Origin: Temnopleurus reevesii
Lineage: Eukaryota; Echinodermata; Echinoidea; Temnopleuroida; Temnopleuridae
DNA length: 64,000 nt
Reading direction: 5' to 3'
Assembly: GCA_036244855.1 (NCBI GenBank)
Contig: BQKZ01000895.1
Span: 17,634-81,633, forward strand
Within the stretch, counting starts at the first letter, position 1. Each line of letters starts with the position of its first letter. The notes beneath the pieces are model-generated. The model worked only from the letters and a program-made list of their open reading frames with translations. It did not search any database and had not been told where the DNA came from. Both the position numbers and the translations under genes were made by a program. Of the stretch, positions 34,768-47,200 are shown in pieces.

Positions 34768-35160
34768 GTACGCCATTTGAAAAACGAGGCAACGTCGGGG
34801 TTCGAACCCATGCGCCCTTTTGACTGTAAATTTATACATCATAAATTTTCTTGTATTGTCCGATCTACTTCAACTTTTTTTATCCTTTACTTTTTACCTC
34901 AATGTTTTAATCAAAGCAAAGTTTTATTTTAGCCCAGACCCAGCCCCTCTGCGGTCCACTATCCACTACTCTCTCCATATCTCTTTGTCATTCACCGTGT
35001 CTTTTAGCAACCATTATTCATCTCCTAATTTAGCTTGACCATGAATCTGATACCAGAGGAACAATATTTGCAGGACTGACTCGCTTCCTCCAAGCAGCTT
35101 CCCCTCTCAAAAACCAAATTACATCGCCAACCTGATGACCACACGGGCCTGTCGGTCTAC

Positions 35161-35281
35161 AGGGCCCCGTAACATGAAGCTTTCCAATCGATCGTACCAT
35201 TGATATCAATCGCAAGTCTATGGGAAATCATGTACAAGGGTTTGCGATTGATTGCAGACTTGTTTTTTTGTTACAGGCCCC
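35161..35281. mobile_element. MITE, GGGGCCTGTAAC family
   Basis: Left AGGGCCCCGTAACATGAAGC and right TTTTTTTGTTACAGGCCCCT are inverted. The interior carries AATCGCAAGTC mirrored by GATTGCAGACTTG. Confidence 0.68.
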
Positions 35282-36559
35282 TGAATTTATCATTCAAGTG
35301 TCTTATTATTGTCGTAAACGCGTCCCCGCAGATCATGTGAAATGAGGACAATATTAAATAATTTGTATTGTAGCTACTTCTACATTGACATTTTCGTTGA
35401 GCATCGAGAGCATAAAATTACAATAATAACCTCAAAATAGAAATAATGAGCAGAAACCTCTTCAGATATAGAAAGCCCGGTGCCGTCTTTTTCAAACAAT
35501 CCACTTTATATTAAAGTAACGCTCTTTAGTCGTGGAAAAGCAAATGGTTGTCGCTAACCATTATCTCGTTGTTTTCTTTAATTCCTCTGTTATCTAATTC
35601 GCTTTCTTATAATTTGATGAACCCTTAGCAAATATTATGATTTGGTTTGATTTTTACAATAAAACATAACAATATGTATTTTTGAAAATAATAAAAAACC
35701 CAAAATCCAATTGAGTTAAATCGTATCTCCTATTTGTCATACACACAAAGAAAAAAAAAAGGTTCAACTTTGCACTTTCATGGTGTATACTTTATTTGAG
35801 TAGTATTTGAGCAATATAGTTCCTCCGAAAGTATTTTATAATAATGTCATCAATGAAATCAACAAATGGAGATTACACAAATCCATCTCATATAATTGCC
35901 GGATATCTTGGAGATCCCTTTTAAAGAATTGGAAGGGGTGCAAAATCTTGGAAATTGTTCTGCATTATACCTGACCTTTCTAACCCAAACAATAATACTG
36001 TCAACTCCATTCTGACAAGGAAAAAAACTGGGGTGTTAATATAACACCGGCTCGGCGTCTATTATACTTAGCAACATCGTAAATGTGGCTAAAAATACAC
36101 CAGTGGTGAATTAGATTAATCCAACACCAAATGGTGTATAATCTATTGATCTCGACAACAAACGAATATCAGAAATAACACCAATGGAGTAAGTTTTTAT
36201 TCAACATTGGTGTTGATTTGGAACCTTTTCTGGTTTTGTCCAATGAAAATACCGATTCGACGTTTAAATCTCTTTCTTTAGTTTTCACTTCAATTTAGTG
36301 TATTTTCATTTCCAATCAAATCAAAATATATAATGAAAAATCAATTACAAAGTTCCCAATAAATCATGATACATAAATCAATTCATACATTAAAAGTCAA
36401 CATGGGATACAATAATAAGATCTAACAACAAAAATAGATAATGATGGGACTGGAAATGCAGGGGGTCTACTAAAAAGCTGTGCTTGCAGAATATATACTC
36501 CTCGAAAAATAGAAAATAATAAGTATGTATTGACCAACAATTTTCTTTCATTTCTGTAT
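35282..36559. other. Non-coding; AACACC/GGTGTT-rich at 36020-36235
   Basis: The 36020-36235 interval repeats GGTGTT and AACACC in both orientations, like 5050-5490. Otherwise nothing recognised. Confidence 0.4.
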
Positions 36560-36660
36560 TCTTCTTTTGATGCAATTTGTAAAGCGCTCTGGAACCAAGT
36601 ACTTGTGTATTGAGCGCTATAAAAAAATTTATATTGTATTGTATTGTATTGTATTGTAGA

Positions 36661-36707
<47 letters not shown>
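36560..36707 (+). mobile_element. Retroelement 3' tail with (TGTAT)n then (ATT)n
   Basis: GTAAAGCGCTCTGGAACCAA and GTGTATTGAGCGCTATAAA precede (TGTAT)n and (ATT)n at 36660-36707. This resembles a SINE/LINE 3' end with a short simple-repeat tail. No body is recognisable upstream. Confidence 0.5.
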
Positions 36708-36708
<1 letters not shown>

Positions 36709-37197
36709 ACATTATACATTTTATATCTGACTATGTACTATTAGAAAAAAGTGAACATTGCAAACGTTTAAGTTTTTATGTGCTCAAGAACCTCGAACAA
36801 CATTTAAGAGGAACTGAAAAGGTTAATTGGTTAAAGATAATTCTGAACCTTTTACATTTCAAGAAACCCTTAAACGTTAAAAATACAAAACACTACACAC
36901 CCTTAAAACCTCCTTTTCTGGGCGTGTATGCTGACCCGATTTGAAATAACCTATTCTGTAAATCTTCCTTGGCTGTTGAAAGAAAATAATCTGTATACCC
37001 CTCCAAGGTGTGAAGATGGCGGTACAAATCCCCTGATTGAACGGGGGATAGTGCTTGCAATCAACAAGCAGAATATAATGATTATCTGTCTCTGATTGGT
37101 GACTCCAGGAGGATAACCATACACTCTTAGAAAAAAATCGAAGTTTGAACGTTTTTTGGTTCGTATTTAGAACACTCGAGAAAAGGTTTTATAATTC

Positions 37198-37390
37198 ATC
37201 CGTGTTTCCACGAAGTGACGGTAGCCAAAGGGTATTGTTGCATGAAGACAAATAAATCCCAACATAGCAACAAGTCAACAGGCATCCTATCGAACAACGT
37301 GTTAATTATATAGAAGGGCACGTTTTAATGGTTTAATTCGTTTCGTGTAAAAATACCCTCTGGCTCCCGTCACTTCATGAAAACACGGAC
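37198..37390. mobile_element. MITE with CCGTGTTTCCACGAAGTGAC ends, copy 2
   Basis: Left CCGTGTTTCCACGAAGTGAC and right GTCACTTCATGAAAACACGG are inverted. Inner arms GGTAGCCAAAGGGTATT and AATACCCTCTGGCTCC also pair. Confidence 0.8.
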
Positions 37391-38049
37391 AAATTATGTT
37401 CATGACTGTACTCAAGAACCTTAACTTCTTAAAGGGAACTTACCCCTGGAATTATTGCGCTGTCAGTGGATGGAGAAAGGTCTCTTTAAGAAACTGAAAA
37501 TTTAGTAAAATCGGTTGATCTAATAAAAAGTTAAGAATTAAGTCTCAATGGTATAATTATCACTGCCACTAATTGAGAATAAGTTGGGAATAACTTTGTA
37601 ACGTCATGTCGAACAACTTACTATCCTTTTTCATAAGGTGAGCAAAATTATTGCTATCGCTTGAGTATAGCATGTTGTAACCAATTTTACCTGTATTTTA
37701 TAAAGTATCATGAAGAACCATACTAATTTGTTAATTTTTTTAAATTTATGATTTAGATTTGATTTTTGGTCCAAAGTGAATGGAGAGTTGTCCGTTTGTG
37801 CGTCACAGGTGATGCCAAAGTTAATGCCAACCCAATGATCTAGATCTGAGGACATTTGAGACTTCTGAAATGTATAACTAATTGTCAGATTGTCCTCAAA
37901 TTTTAACAGTTTGTTCAATTGACTTTTCTTCATTCATTGAAAATACAATTCAAGGAATAGGTCCCCTATAAATAATTCTATGACAAACCTAAAAAATATT
38001 CGAAAGTTGTTGGTTAAGCTTCGAAACCTTTTTGGGAGCCTTTGGAAGC

Positions 38050-38785
38050 AGCACCTTTAAAATATGCACTCTTAGTTTTGATATAATATGTACCCTCAAT
38101 GGTGCATATTTTCCACCCTAAAAGGGTGCTGCTGTTGTACCAGCAGCGACTGCACACCTAAGGGTGCAAAACCGCACCCTTATTTCATTTCTTAGTTTGC
38201 AGACAATAGCCAAACGATCATATTGAGTTTGCAATCAAAGCCTGAATTACTGGTTGATGGGGGCGCAGCTGTATTTCAGAACGTTCTTTAATCCTATTGG
38301 CTGCGAGGATTCTGAGCTATCTCCTTAGTTAAACTATATAGCTTTGGGGCAGACTGAAAATCGTAAACAGACTATTAATTACAGATTTATTTCAGAAAAA
38401 GTAACCAGAAAGTATTACTTTTGAAATATGAGCTTACTTTGTGACGTAAAAAGTATATTTTATAGTTATCAATCCATGTACCTGGAACTAATCAGGGGTA
38501 ATGTTTGTCGCTAACTGGACTTGATCATTTTCGGAGTAGGGTGCAGGTTTAAATTGGGGTGCAGTTTTGCACCCTTATGAGTGCAGCCGCTGGTACAAAT
38601 ATCAGCAACATTTAGGATGGAAATATGCAACCTTACGGTGCAGATGAGTGCATAACATCGCTTTAATGGTGCATAGCTCTACACTAAAGAGTACAACATA
38701 TCTTCACCAGAAAGGGTGTTGCTATTGTAGCAGCGGCTACACCCTGTGGGGGCATAATTGCACCCTAATTTCTAAGTGCGCAAAT
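38050..38785. repeat. Composite of GGGTGC/GCACCC foldback repeats
   Basis: Three related blocks at about 38050-38175, 38538-38640 (inverted) and 38666-38785. Shared motifs are AAAGGGTG(C/T)TGCT, ACCAGCAGCGACTGCAC and GTGCAAAACCGCACCCTTA. The first two form a large inverted repeat around a ~360-bp spacer. Confidence 0.65.
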
Positions 38786-38814
38786 TGTACGATCACTTTT
38801 CCTCCGCCACCCGC

Positions 38815-39000
38815 CGTCCAGTTGAGGACTGAGTGTTCTGATAGCACCCGCCTCTGCATATAGGCGCGATCAGAGGGGTATACATATTAGAGGGTTATGT
38901 AAGGACTCTGTGGTTGAGTGCTGTGCAGTCCCTGTGTGTACAGTGTAAGTGAATATGCAGAGGTGGGTGGTATCAGAACACTCAGTCCACAACTGGACTA
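38815..39000. mobile_element. MITE with GTCCAGTTGAGGACT ends and flanking duplication
   Basis: Termini GTCCAGTTGAGGACTGAG and CTCAGTCCACAACTGGAC, with inner arms ACCCGCCTCTGCATA and TATGCAGAGGTGGGT. CCGCCACCCGC occurs immediately on both sides (38804-38814 and 39001-39011), an apparent target-site duplication of up to 11 bp. Same family as 19997-20192. Confidence 0.87.
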
Positions 39001-39011
39001 CCGCCACCCGC

Positions 39012-40160
39012 GGGCCGTCCGTCTTGTGTCATCCGTTGTCCGTGTATGTCTTTTCTAAATTCCTTCATTCCCCGTTTTTCGCTTTGTATTTTCCTTTATT
39101 TTTCAGTATTTCAATGCCCAATCGGCTCGCTATATACTACAAAATAATTATCATTCTATGCGTCCTACTTCGAGCCAATGTTTTCTTCTTTTTTCCTTTT
39201 TAGGCCACTTTTTCGTCGGTGTTTCCCCCAAAGACATTCAATTTTAAGGAAAGCACACCTGGCCAATTCCTCGGGCAAAAAATATCGCCACTTCCAACCT
39301 CCAAAAATGCAACATGATTTACAATGACCTTGTGATGTGATATTTCTTTTCCTGAATCCCACTTTGATGAAAATGTTCTAGAATCTATAAACCTCGTAGG
39401 AAATCAGCGTGGTCATGTTCATTTCATTTATATAAACTCGGGTCAAGTTCTGAAAAATGAGCTCTCCTCGTGCGGAAAAACGTGACAACGGGAAGAAAAT
39501 AGTAACAATCTTGAAAACAAAGCTCTTGGTGGGAGAAGTTTGGAGTGCTTGGATTTGTTTTGACGTCTTCGGTGTAATACCCAAGATTATGTCTTTAAAA
39601 GTAATTCCCCCATTTGAAAGACAATCGGTGAGATCGTTAGTCGTGAAACGAGCTGAAAGGATTTAAGCTTCCCTGCAAATGCAGGCGGGGCATTACTTTG
39701 CCATTTTGAAGAGAAAAGGGGACAAGAGGCAGATTTCCGTCGTTAATTCACTTAAAAAAGACTTTTTAAGAAAATAAAGCAATTTCCTTAAAACTTAGAC
39801 ATTTTGTAATATTTTGTATTGATTCTCTATCTGTTTGGTTACACGTATTTGTAATGATAAATTTTGTTTGCACAGGGTGTAATTTGTAATAGCCTGTATA
39901 GACTGAATCTTGAAATTAATTTCTCACCAATAGAATTTGACCATGTTTTTTTTTAATTTTTATTCGGAATCTCATTCAAATATGAAAAATAATTACATAA
40001 ATCTCATAATGCAATTGTTCAAATTAATAAATGAAAAATATCTGCGAGGTGGTGAAACATTAATAAATTATCTAAAAATAATTCCATAGACATAATATCA
40101 TACCTCTTGTAATGAGGAAATTAATTCACATTAAGTTTTTTCATAAATGTTTTTCATTTA
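39012..40160. other. Non-coding, nothing recognised
   Basis: No ORF with recognisable content. Confidence 0.35.
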
Positions 40161-40298
40161 ACATACACACTCGCGCACACACATACACACATACACACAT
40201 ACACACACGCACATGTGTACCACACTCACTCTCTCACCAATACCGACACTCATACACTTACATAAATGTCCATATACCCCCATATCTCTTAACCTACA

Positions 40299-40335
<37 letters not shown>

Positions 40336-40346
40336 ACACACACACA
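40161..40346. repeat. (CA)n microsatellite region
   Basis: Imperfect ACACATACAC stretches at both ends, with pure (CA)n from about 40301. Confidence 0.92.
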
Positions 40347-43300
40347 AGTACTGTGTAATGACTACAATCTCATTTCCACATCTTCAAGGAGGTATCTGTG
40401 AGATTTTAGCTAGCCAAAAGTGACAACAATATCTAGAATTAGATTGATCTATTCATTTATTTGCGCTAGATAACATCTTCAATTGAATCAGATCAGCGAA
40501 TAATTACTTGTTTACAGCTTGATATCTAATATTAATCTTCCAAACACTCTCCCACACAAAGAAATATTAACTCTTATATCCTACGAGAGAAAGCCGTAAT
40601 AATTATACCAAGATATATCCTCTCGATAATCTGATCTGATATTATTTTTATATTTTGAGGATATAAACCTGAAGGTATTCAAGTTTAATTACGGAGTTGC
40701 AGATGGAATCTGGAGATAAACCCTTTTCTAATTTTTCGACCACCATTATGAGCTACCGGTGGGAGGTCGCAACGTCCAAATTCATAATCATCACAACCAC
40801 GATTTGAAGTGCAAATCAAGCACTTGTATGTTTTTAATCACTTCGATCAATATTCAGCCAAAAATACGATGCTATTTTGCGCGATAATTTTGCATTTTCC
40901 ATGGCCAGAAAAGTAATTATTTACCTTGGACTTGAAGATAATTGAGAGATATTTATTCATGAACAATTGTGTTTGTGTGTGCCCCACATGTAAACGCACG
41001 TGTTGGATCAAGAATCCAAAGTTTTTAATTAACTTTCGCTGGTCATTGCTAGTGCTCTGGCAAGCAAGAAAGCAAGTAACCAAGCTGCAATCAACCATAA
41101 TAAATAGATAAATAAATGATAAGATTAATAAATCAATGACTAAGCAGCGGATACATTGATATGTGAATGAATAAGTAAACAAATAAAGGAATGATTAAAA
41201 GAATTAATAAACCAGTATAATGAAACTATATGAATGTATTAGTACAAAGGAACATCATCGATGATAGATAATAAATAATTGAATTAAGGAGTCAGTAATA
41301 TATAACGAAATCAATACAATTGAGAATTTCTCAATTGAGAAAGAAACTATGAAAATGGGAAATATCATTGTCCCACCCTTCACAGTTTCATATTTTGTGA
41401 CTATTTTTTGTTGTTGGGACGAAGACAGGTGTTCTACTGACCCCCCCCCCCCCCTTCTGCCCTTCTGCATGGATCCGTGCATGCGTATACACTCTGTCAG
41501 CCGTCAACTGCCTCCTCCTATAGGATCGCGCGGGAAGGGTACTATAAAAAACCATTCATCTGTTTCGTATGTTGCACCCACGCATGGCTTCAGAAGGAAA
41601 CATATCCCAGGGAGAGTTGCTTTATAATTCAACCGCGAAACATCAGTAATTAGCAATTAGTTGACATGGTTGAGAGGCAAGTGTTACTCAAAATACCACC
41701 CTCCAAAATGTGAAAAGGGTCATCAACTTCGATTTGGACGCGCCTTGCGCAACCTTTCCGCTCCAATATATTCATGAAATCCACTATTTTCCAAGGTTTG
41801 GTGAATTATTCACGAGTTGTGGTCTTGGAGCTTCATTATAAATCGTTACTCTCTTTAAACGGTGGATAACATACAGCTGCCCACACGACAATTCGTTAAA
41901 TCTACACACCATTTATTTAAGTTTTATTTTACCCAATGGAACAAATTTCATCAAACAATAGTTGGATAGATTTTTTTTATATCAGTTGTTACCAGTTGTG
42001 TATTCAGTTTGTCGTCCATTATTTGGTAACCTTTTCGCAAGTATTTTGAGAGTGCATCGCTTTCGTTAGGTACCCAAAAGACAAAAATGCCAATTTCCAG
42101 AATATGCATGTAGAATATAGATTAGAATGTGAATCACCAATCTGCTGAACCAGCTATTTTGTCATAAGGGATATCATGGTAGCAATGATGCAACGTTTTC
42201 TCTCATAAGAATATATTTGGTTCAGCTGATCGATAATTCAAAGTTCGATTTCTATACTCTCTGGAATGGCACTGTGGGCAGATAAAAATTTCAAGAAAAG
42301 CCAGGTTTACTAATAAATGTTATTTTTGTGCGTTGTTCTTGATTACCGTATCCGAACGCTTTCCCGAGTCTTGATCGACATAGCAACAAGTAATGTACAT
42401 GAAGGCAAACTGGATTTCAAGTATTGTCGTTTGTTACTAACAGAAATACCACGTAACTACATTCGTTTTGCAAGAAATGTGCATAAATTAACTATTCGTA
42501 AACTGGTATATTAGGTAAAAGCATTTCACTTGTGTACCCAGTCGCGGATACTTGTGTCTTTTCTCAACATTAACCTTCGGCTACCGTCACTGCTGACTGA
42601 ACAGCTGAATGAAAACGATGGTGAAATCATAAAATGTTGGAAGCACGTTCCGCTTTTGTTTTTTTCGAGCGTTTATTTTTTCAAGACTTCAAGATTTGCT
42701 TTCTCCACTGTAGAATTCAAATATCAGTTACTTATGTTAGCGTTGCTCAAATCGTTTCCGCCTGTCGCATATTGCTGAAGATCCAATGTGTAGCATTTAT
42801 ATGTCATCGTATTAATTTGTTGACAATTATTAGTGCTAATTCGAGACAATTATTTATTTTTGTACAGCGATAAACATCGATGTCCCAATATTCATGTAAT
42901 CCCATTGAGTATTATGTTGATGACCTTATAGATTTCGATTAGAATGATGGGTTCTAAAGTTCAAACACATATGGAAAACTATAAATTGTATGCCCTTTTC
43001 ACAAATTGTTAATATTGAATTCCCGGCCGTGTCATCATGGTCATACCAAACTGCCAAAAGATGTTGAATGCTGGGAATTGCTGCTACAGCGTTTGGCGTT
43101 GGAGAATAAAGGGGTTTAGAAAGGTCGAGCCGACTGCCGGGCCCACGATCTAAATGGGCAAAAATAAATTCAGCTGCGATTTGATAAAAATTTGGAGTTG
43201 ATTTTATCAAAACATTCATCATTTAAACAATAGAAAATCAATGTAGAATACATCTCAAATGTTCAAAGAATTACCGGTCGGTGCATTTTATTTCCTTGAG

Positions 43301-44616
43301 TGTACACTTGGGGCTTATTTTGACGAATCCAGGATCTGTTAGATGAGGAGGCGTTATGGGAGGCGTACAGGAAGTTATTCGTCTTTTGCGTGAAATAATT
43401 TGGAAAGAGACTGCACTTCTCGAAAAATAAGTTTGACAAGCAGAATTAAAAATGATAATAATAATAGATAAATAAAGAATAAGCAAAAAAAAAAACGAAA
43501 AAAAAACCGAAATAAATATTGGGACGACCCCAAGCAGAAACTTTAAGGCCATGAACATACAATTTGCGACTGACACTGCAGAAATCGAAGCAGTAACATA
43601 AGGGCAATTGGCGCCGCGAGCTGGGCGCCGTGAAACACGAGACCCCTTTGCACTCCAATCGATGCAGAGTCTTTGCAAATAATCACCCCCAGCTTGTCTT
43701 GACATGGAAAATCCTCCCTTCGCTTCAATCAAAGTTGAAATTTGTTTACAGTACAGGTACTCTCATGTGTCTTGCTTTATTTGCGATAAATTGACGGGAG
43801 GCAGGGTGGAAAAGATGGGAGAAATGTGGGTTTCTCTCCTTCGTCCCACGCGGGATCTAATTTCTCGTGTTTCTCGTAGCAATTATGTGCACGAGACTTT
43901 GTTTATATTCACTCTCGGGGCATACAATCCCATGCAGCGTTCTATTTACTTAATCATGCTTATATCAAACTGGAAATGCAAAATCACATCCAGTGTTTAC
44001 AGAATCATTTACATTGTAACATCTGTTGATTTGTTTAAAACGCTCCGATCCTGATTTTTTTAGATAAACTTGAACTATCCAAATGATTATTTTGTTAGAT
44101 TTGCAGCTATCAAAGTTTTTAAAGTCATCAACTTTTTTAATTTGCTCCCGTTTCGGCTTGTTTTTATTTACGAACAGCGTATACTTTCAATGCTACTTTA
44201 ATTGTTAAAAATCGTAGTTGTTATAATGTACATTTCAATACATTATGTAAGTGGCTCTTGAATTATCACACAGTCAATTTTTTTTTAATTTATGAAGTTC
44301 TTTTTCAGTATACTCATACTGAAAAAGACTAATCTGAACTTTTATGTTCTGGGGAAAAGAAAGGGCTATTTTCTTCCTTCCTTTTTTCATATTTTTTTCT
44401 TTCTCTTCCCCTCTTCCCGTTTGAACTCCTACGACCTGACTCCAGTATATTCTTATTCAATTTGCTTTCTGACGCGCCTGACTTTGTAACAAACCACTTA
44501 AAAATTGGGATTTGTATGATTTGAAAATCGATGTCATTCACAAGCATTTTCCTTTCCCAAAACCATTATCTTCCCAATTATTTCTTTCTCTTTCTCGCGC
44601 GTGCACTCACACTCTA
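40347..44616. other. Long non-coding stretch, C14 at 41441
   Basis: No coding exon, RNA or repeat family was recognised. ORFs here, including the 153-codon minus-strand frame at 43271-43732, show no conserved domain and cross A-rich and AATAAT low-complexity sequence. Confidence 0.35.
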
Positions 44617-44665
44617 CCTTTCTTTCTTTTTTTCTTTCTTTCTTGTTTTTCTTGTTTTTTTTTTT

Positions 44666-44709
<44 letters not shown>

Positions 44710-45000
44710 TCGTTTTTTCTTTCTTTCTTTCTTTCTTTCTTTAATCCTTTCTAACTTTCTGTCTGTTGTTCTTTCTTTCTTTCTTTCTGTCTCTCTGTAT
44801 TTCTTTCGGTTTTTTTCTTTCTTTCTTGTTTTCTTTAATCCTTTCTTTCTTTCTGTCTTTCGTTCTTTCTTTCTTTCTTCCTTTCTTTCTTTCTTTCGTT
44901 CTTTCTTTCATACTTTCTTTCGTACTTTCCGGTCTGACTTCCGTTCTTTATTTCTACCCTTGATTCTCTCTCTTTTTTGTCTGTCTTCCTTTCTTTCTTG
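44617..45000. repeat. (CTTT)n polypyrimidine tract
   Basis: About 380 bp of CTTT units with variants. The 156-codon Phe/Leu/Ser ORF is a repeat artefact. Confidence 0.93.
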
Positions 45001-45073
45001 AAAGGCAGATGGAGAGGGTGTTCCAGTGTCTGATTTCACACTTATACGCTGCCCGACACATACGATGAATATT

Positions 45074-45525
45074 CTCAAAGAAATGTGTGCATTTCGTCCA
45101 GGGGGGTGGGGTACACTGGCGTTCAACTCCCGTATTAATATTGTTTATATAAGAACTGGAATGTTAAGCAAGTAAATGCGTAAGAAAGCTATTTCTAAGG
45201 GATCCACAAAACAGGGAGAGGGGGCGGGGTGGGTGGAGGCACTGCTTCACCGTTGTTTCGCATTTTTTTATGATTCGGGGGAGGGTGGACAAAACGGGCA
45301 CGCATTCCCAAAGAAATGTGTTCATTTCGTCTAGGGGGTGGAACACAACGTTAAACTCCCATCTAGATTTTTACCAATGAACTGGAAGGTTAAGCAAGTA
45401 AATACACAAGAAAGACATTTTTAATGGATCCACGAAAGAGGGGGAGGGGATGCTGGGCTGTCTCCTCCGTTGTTTCGCAATTTGTATGGTTCGTTATGGA
45501 GGGGGGGGGGGGGGGGTCGGCACAA
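45074..45525. repeat. Two tandem 233-bp units
   Basis: Units start at 45074 and 45307 (AAAGAAATGTGT.CATTTCGTC). Both contain TTAAGCAAGTAAAT, GGATCCAC(G)AAA, CCGTTGTTTCGCA and G-rich ends. The second ends in G16 (45501-45516). Confidence 0.82.
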
Positions 45526-46069
45526 AAAGATTTGGACTCTTTCGGATCATCTGCAGCATTCAACAGGAATATATGATTTTGCTGTATAGAATTCACTGGG
45601 TTCTGAAGACGAGAAGGAGAATCTGAATAAATAGGTATGAATAATAAATGGATAATTACAAAATTTCTTTCATAAATGGTTCCAAAAATGGGTCAATCGA
45701 TTTATTTCTGGGAGATAGCCCGAACAAGTCGAACATGATAAATCCAAAAGATTGCTGAAAGGCAAATGGCGGGAAAAAAAAGAGACGGAAATTGGCAGAT
45801 TATCATGAAATGCATCATCCCCAAAATACGTTTCTAATTATATGTATACTGGGTCGTATTATGATTTCCATATGTTTCCCAGGGATCGAGATCTTGTTCA
45901 GGACTTTCATTGCTCAGGCTATCGATAAAATAGGTCAAGAGTGTCGTTAGAGGAATTACGAATTCGATTGTCTCTCTTTAACTGTTTCAGGGTGATCGAA
46001 CACATTTTGCGTTTTGGTTCCATGAAGTGTTATGATTATATATATTATATGTTCACGTATTGGCACGGA

Positions 46070-46477
46070 TTGTTATATAAAAGACGAGACGAGAGAAGCC
46101 TTGTAAGTGTTTTCTACACCGTATGCTGTGAAGGATGCGCATTCTCAGTAAGTGCCCTTAGCAACCTTGCCTGAGAATGCGCATTCCATATATCATAATC
46201 TCATTGTCATTCACATTTTCTTTGTTGTTACGTCATAATAACAGAAGCGCAGTAATTATATTTTCCCATTGTTGTATTTAACCGTACGCTGTGAAGGATG
46301 CGCATTCTCAGTCAATGCTCTTAGCAACCTTGCCTATAAGAATGCGCATTATAAATATCAGAACTTGTTTTGTTTTCCCCTGAGGAAGAGGGCAGGTTGC
46401 CCCCTAAAATTTGGGACTTTTAAATAAAATTATTGGCATTAATGCACACTTACAAGGCTTCTCTCGTCTCGTCTTTA

Positions 46478-46510
<33 letters not shown>

Positions 46511-46648
46511 AAAGACGAGACGAGAAGTGTGCATTAATGCCAATAATTTTTATTTAATTTAAAAGTCCCAAATTTTCGAGGGCAACCTGCCCTCTTCCTC
46601 AGGGGAAAACAAAACAAGTTCTGATATTTAGAATGCGCATTCTCAGGC
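46070..46648. repeat. Foldback/tandem composite around (TA)n
   Basis: Arms at 46320-46480 and 46513-46648 are inverted copies around (TA)n (46488-46510). AAGACGAGACGAGAGAAGCC at 46080 is mirrored at about 46455-46475. GAAGGATGCGCATTCTCAGT occurs twice directly (about 46130 and 46291). The right arm stops at a single N (46649). Confidence 0.78.
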
Positions 46649-46951
46649 NGACCTTTTTTTTTTCTTTTTTTTCCCTCTGTTTTCTCTTTAAGAATTGTAA
46701 TTTTTTCATCCATGGTGTATACATGCATGACTTTTGCCCCCCCCCCTCTTTCCCAGACTGAAGTGCAAGTTAAACTTGAATATGAATTATGTAAGGGTTC
46801 ACTGTGACTTTCTTTGAAAAATAAGATAAATATACAATATATACAATCTTCTTCCAGCTCAAATATCAAAATATTTTTCTGCCCGTGATTGATTGCAATA
46901 TCCTTGATTACTCTTCACCGCAAGTGCTCTCCATCAACCCCAAAGTATTCA

Positions 46952-47200
46952 TAGTGAGCAGAAAGAACAAATAAACTGGACAAATAATATACATCCATTC
47001 ACGCCTTGACAATAGTCCCATATGTACACAATAAAAGTCCTCAAGTTATTTGGTTGTTCTGGGATGAAAAAAAACCCACCCTAATGCTACTTTTCACAGA
47101 ATGAACAGGAAAGTTACTTTCTTCTTCGTGCGATTGTAACGGCCTGACAAGATTCGAGCTGTTTACTTTGTCCAGATGTTTTTCTTTTCTGCTCACAGTG
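46952..47200. mobile_element. MITE with AGTGAGCAGAAAGAACAAA ends
   Basis: Left AGTGAGCAGAAAGAACAAAT is mirrored by right TTTTCTTTTCTGCTCACAGT. Same terminal family as 24483-24735 with a different core. A 337-bp tandem follows directly. Confidence 0.72.

Noticed and set aside
34790..34830. tRNA B box (GGGGTTCGAACCCATG)
   Set aside because: No A box at tRNA spacing on either strand.
40212..40343. CRISPR-like array
   Set aside because: The short repeats are (CA)n microsatellite. No spacer structure, and the genome is eukaryotic.
43271..43732. 153-codon minus-strand ORF as a membrane protein gene
   Set aside because: The hydrophobic stretch comes from A-rich and AATAAT low-complexity DNA. No conserved motif or splice structure.
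44531..45001. 156-codon Phe/Leu/Ser ORF
   Set aside because: Pure artefact of the (CTTT)n repeat.
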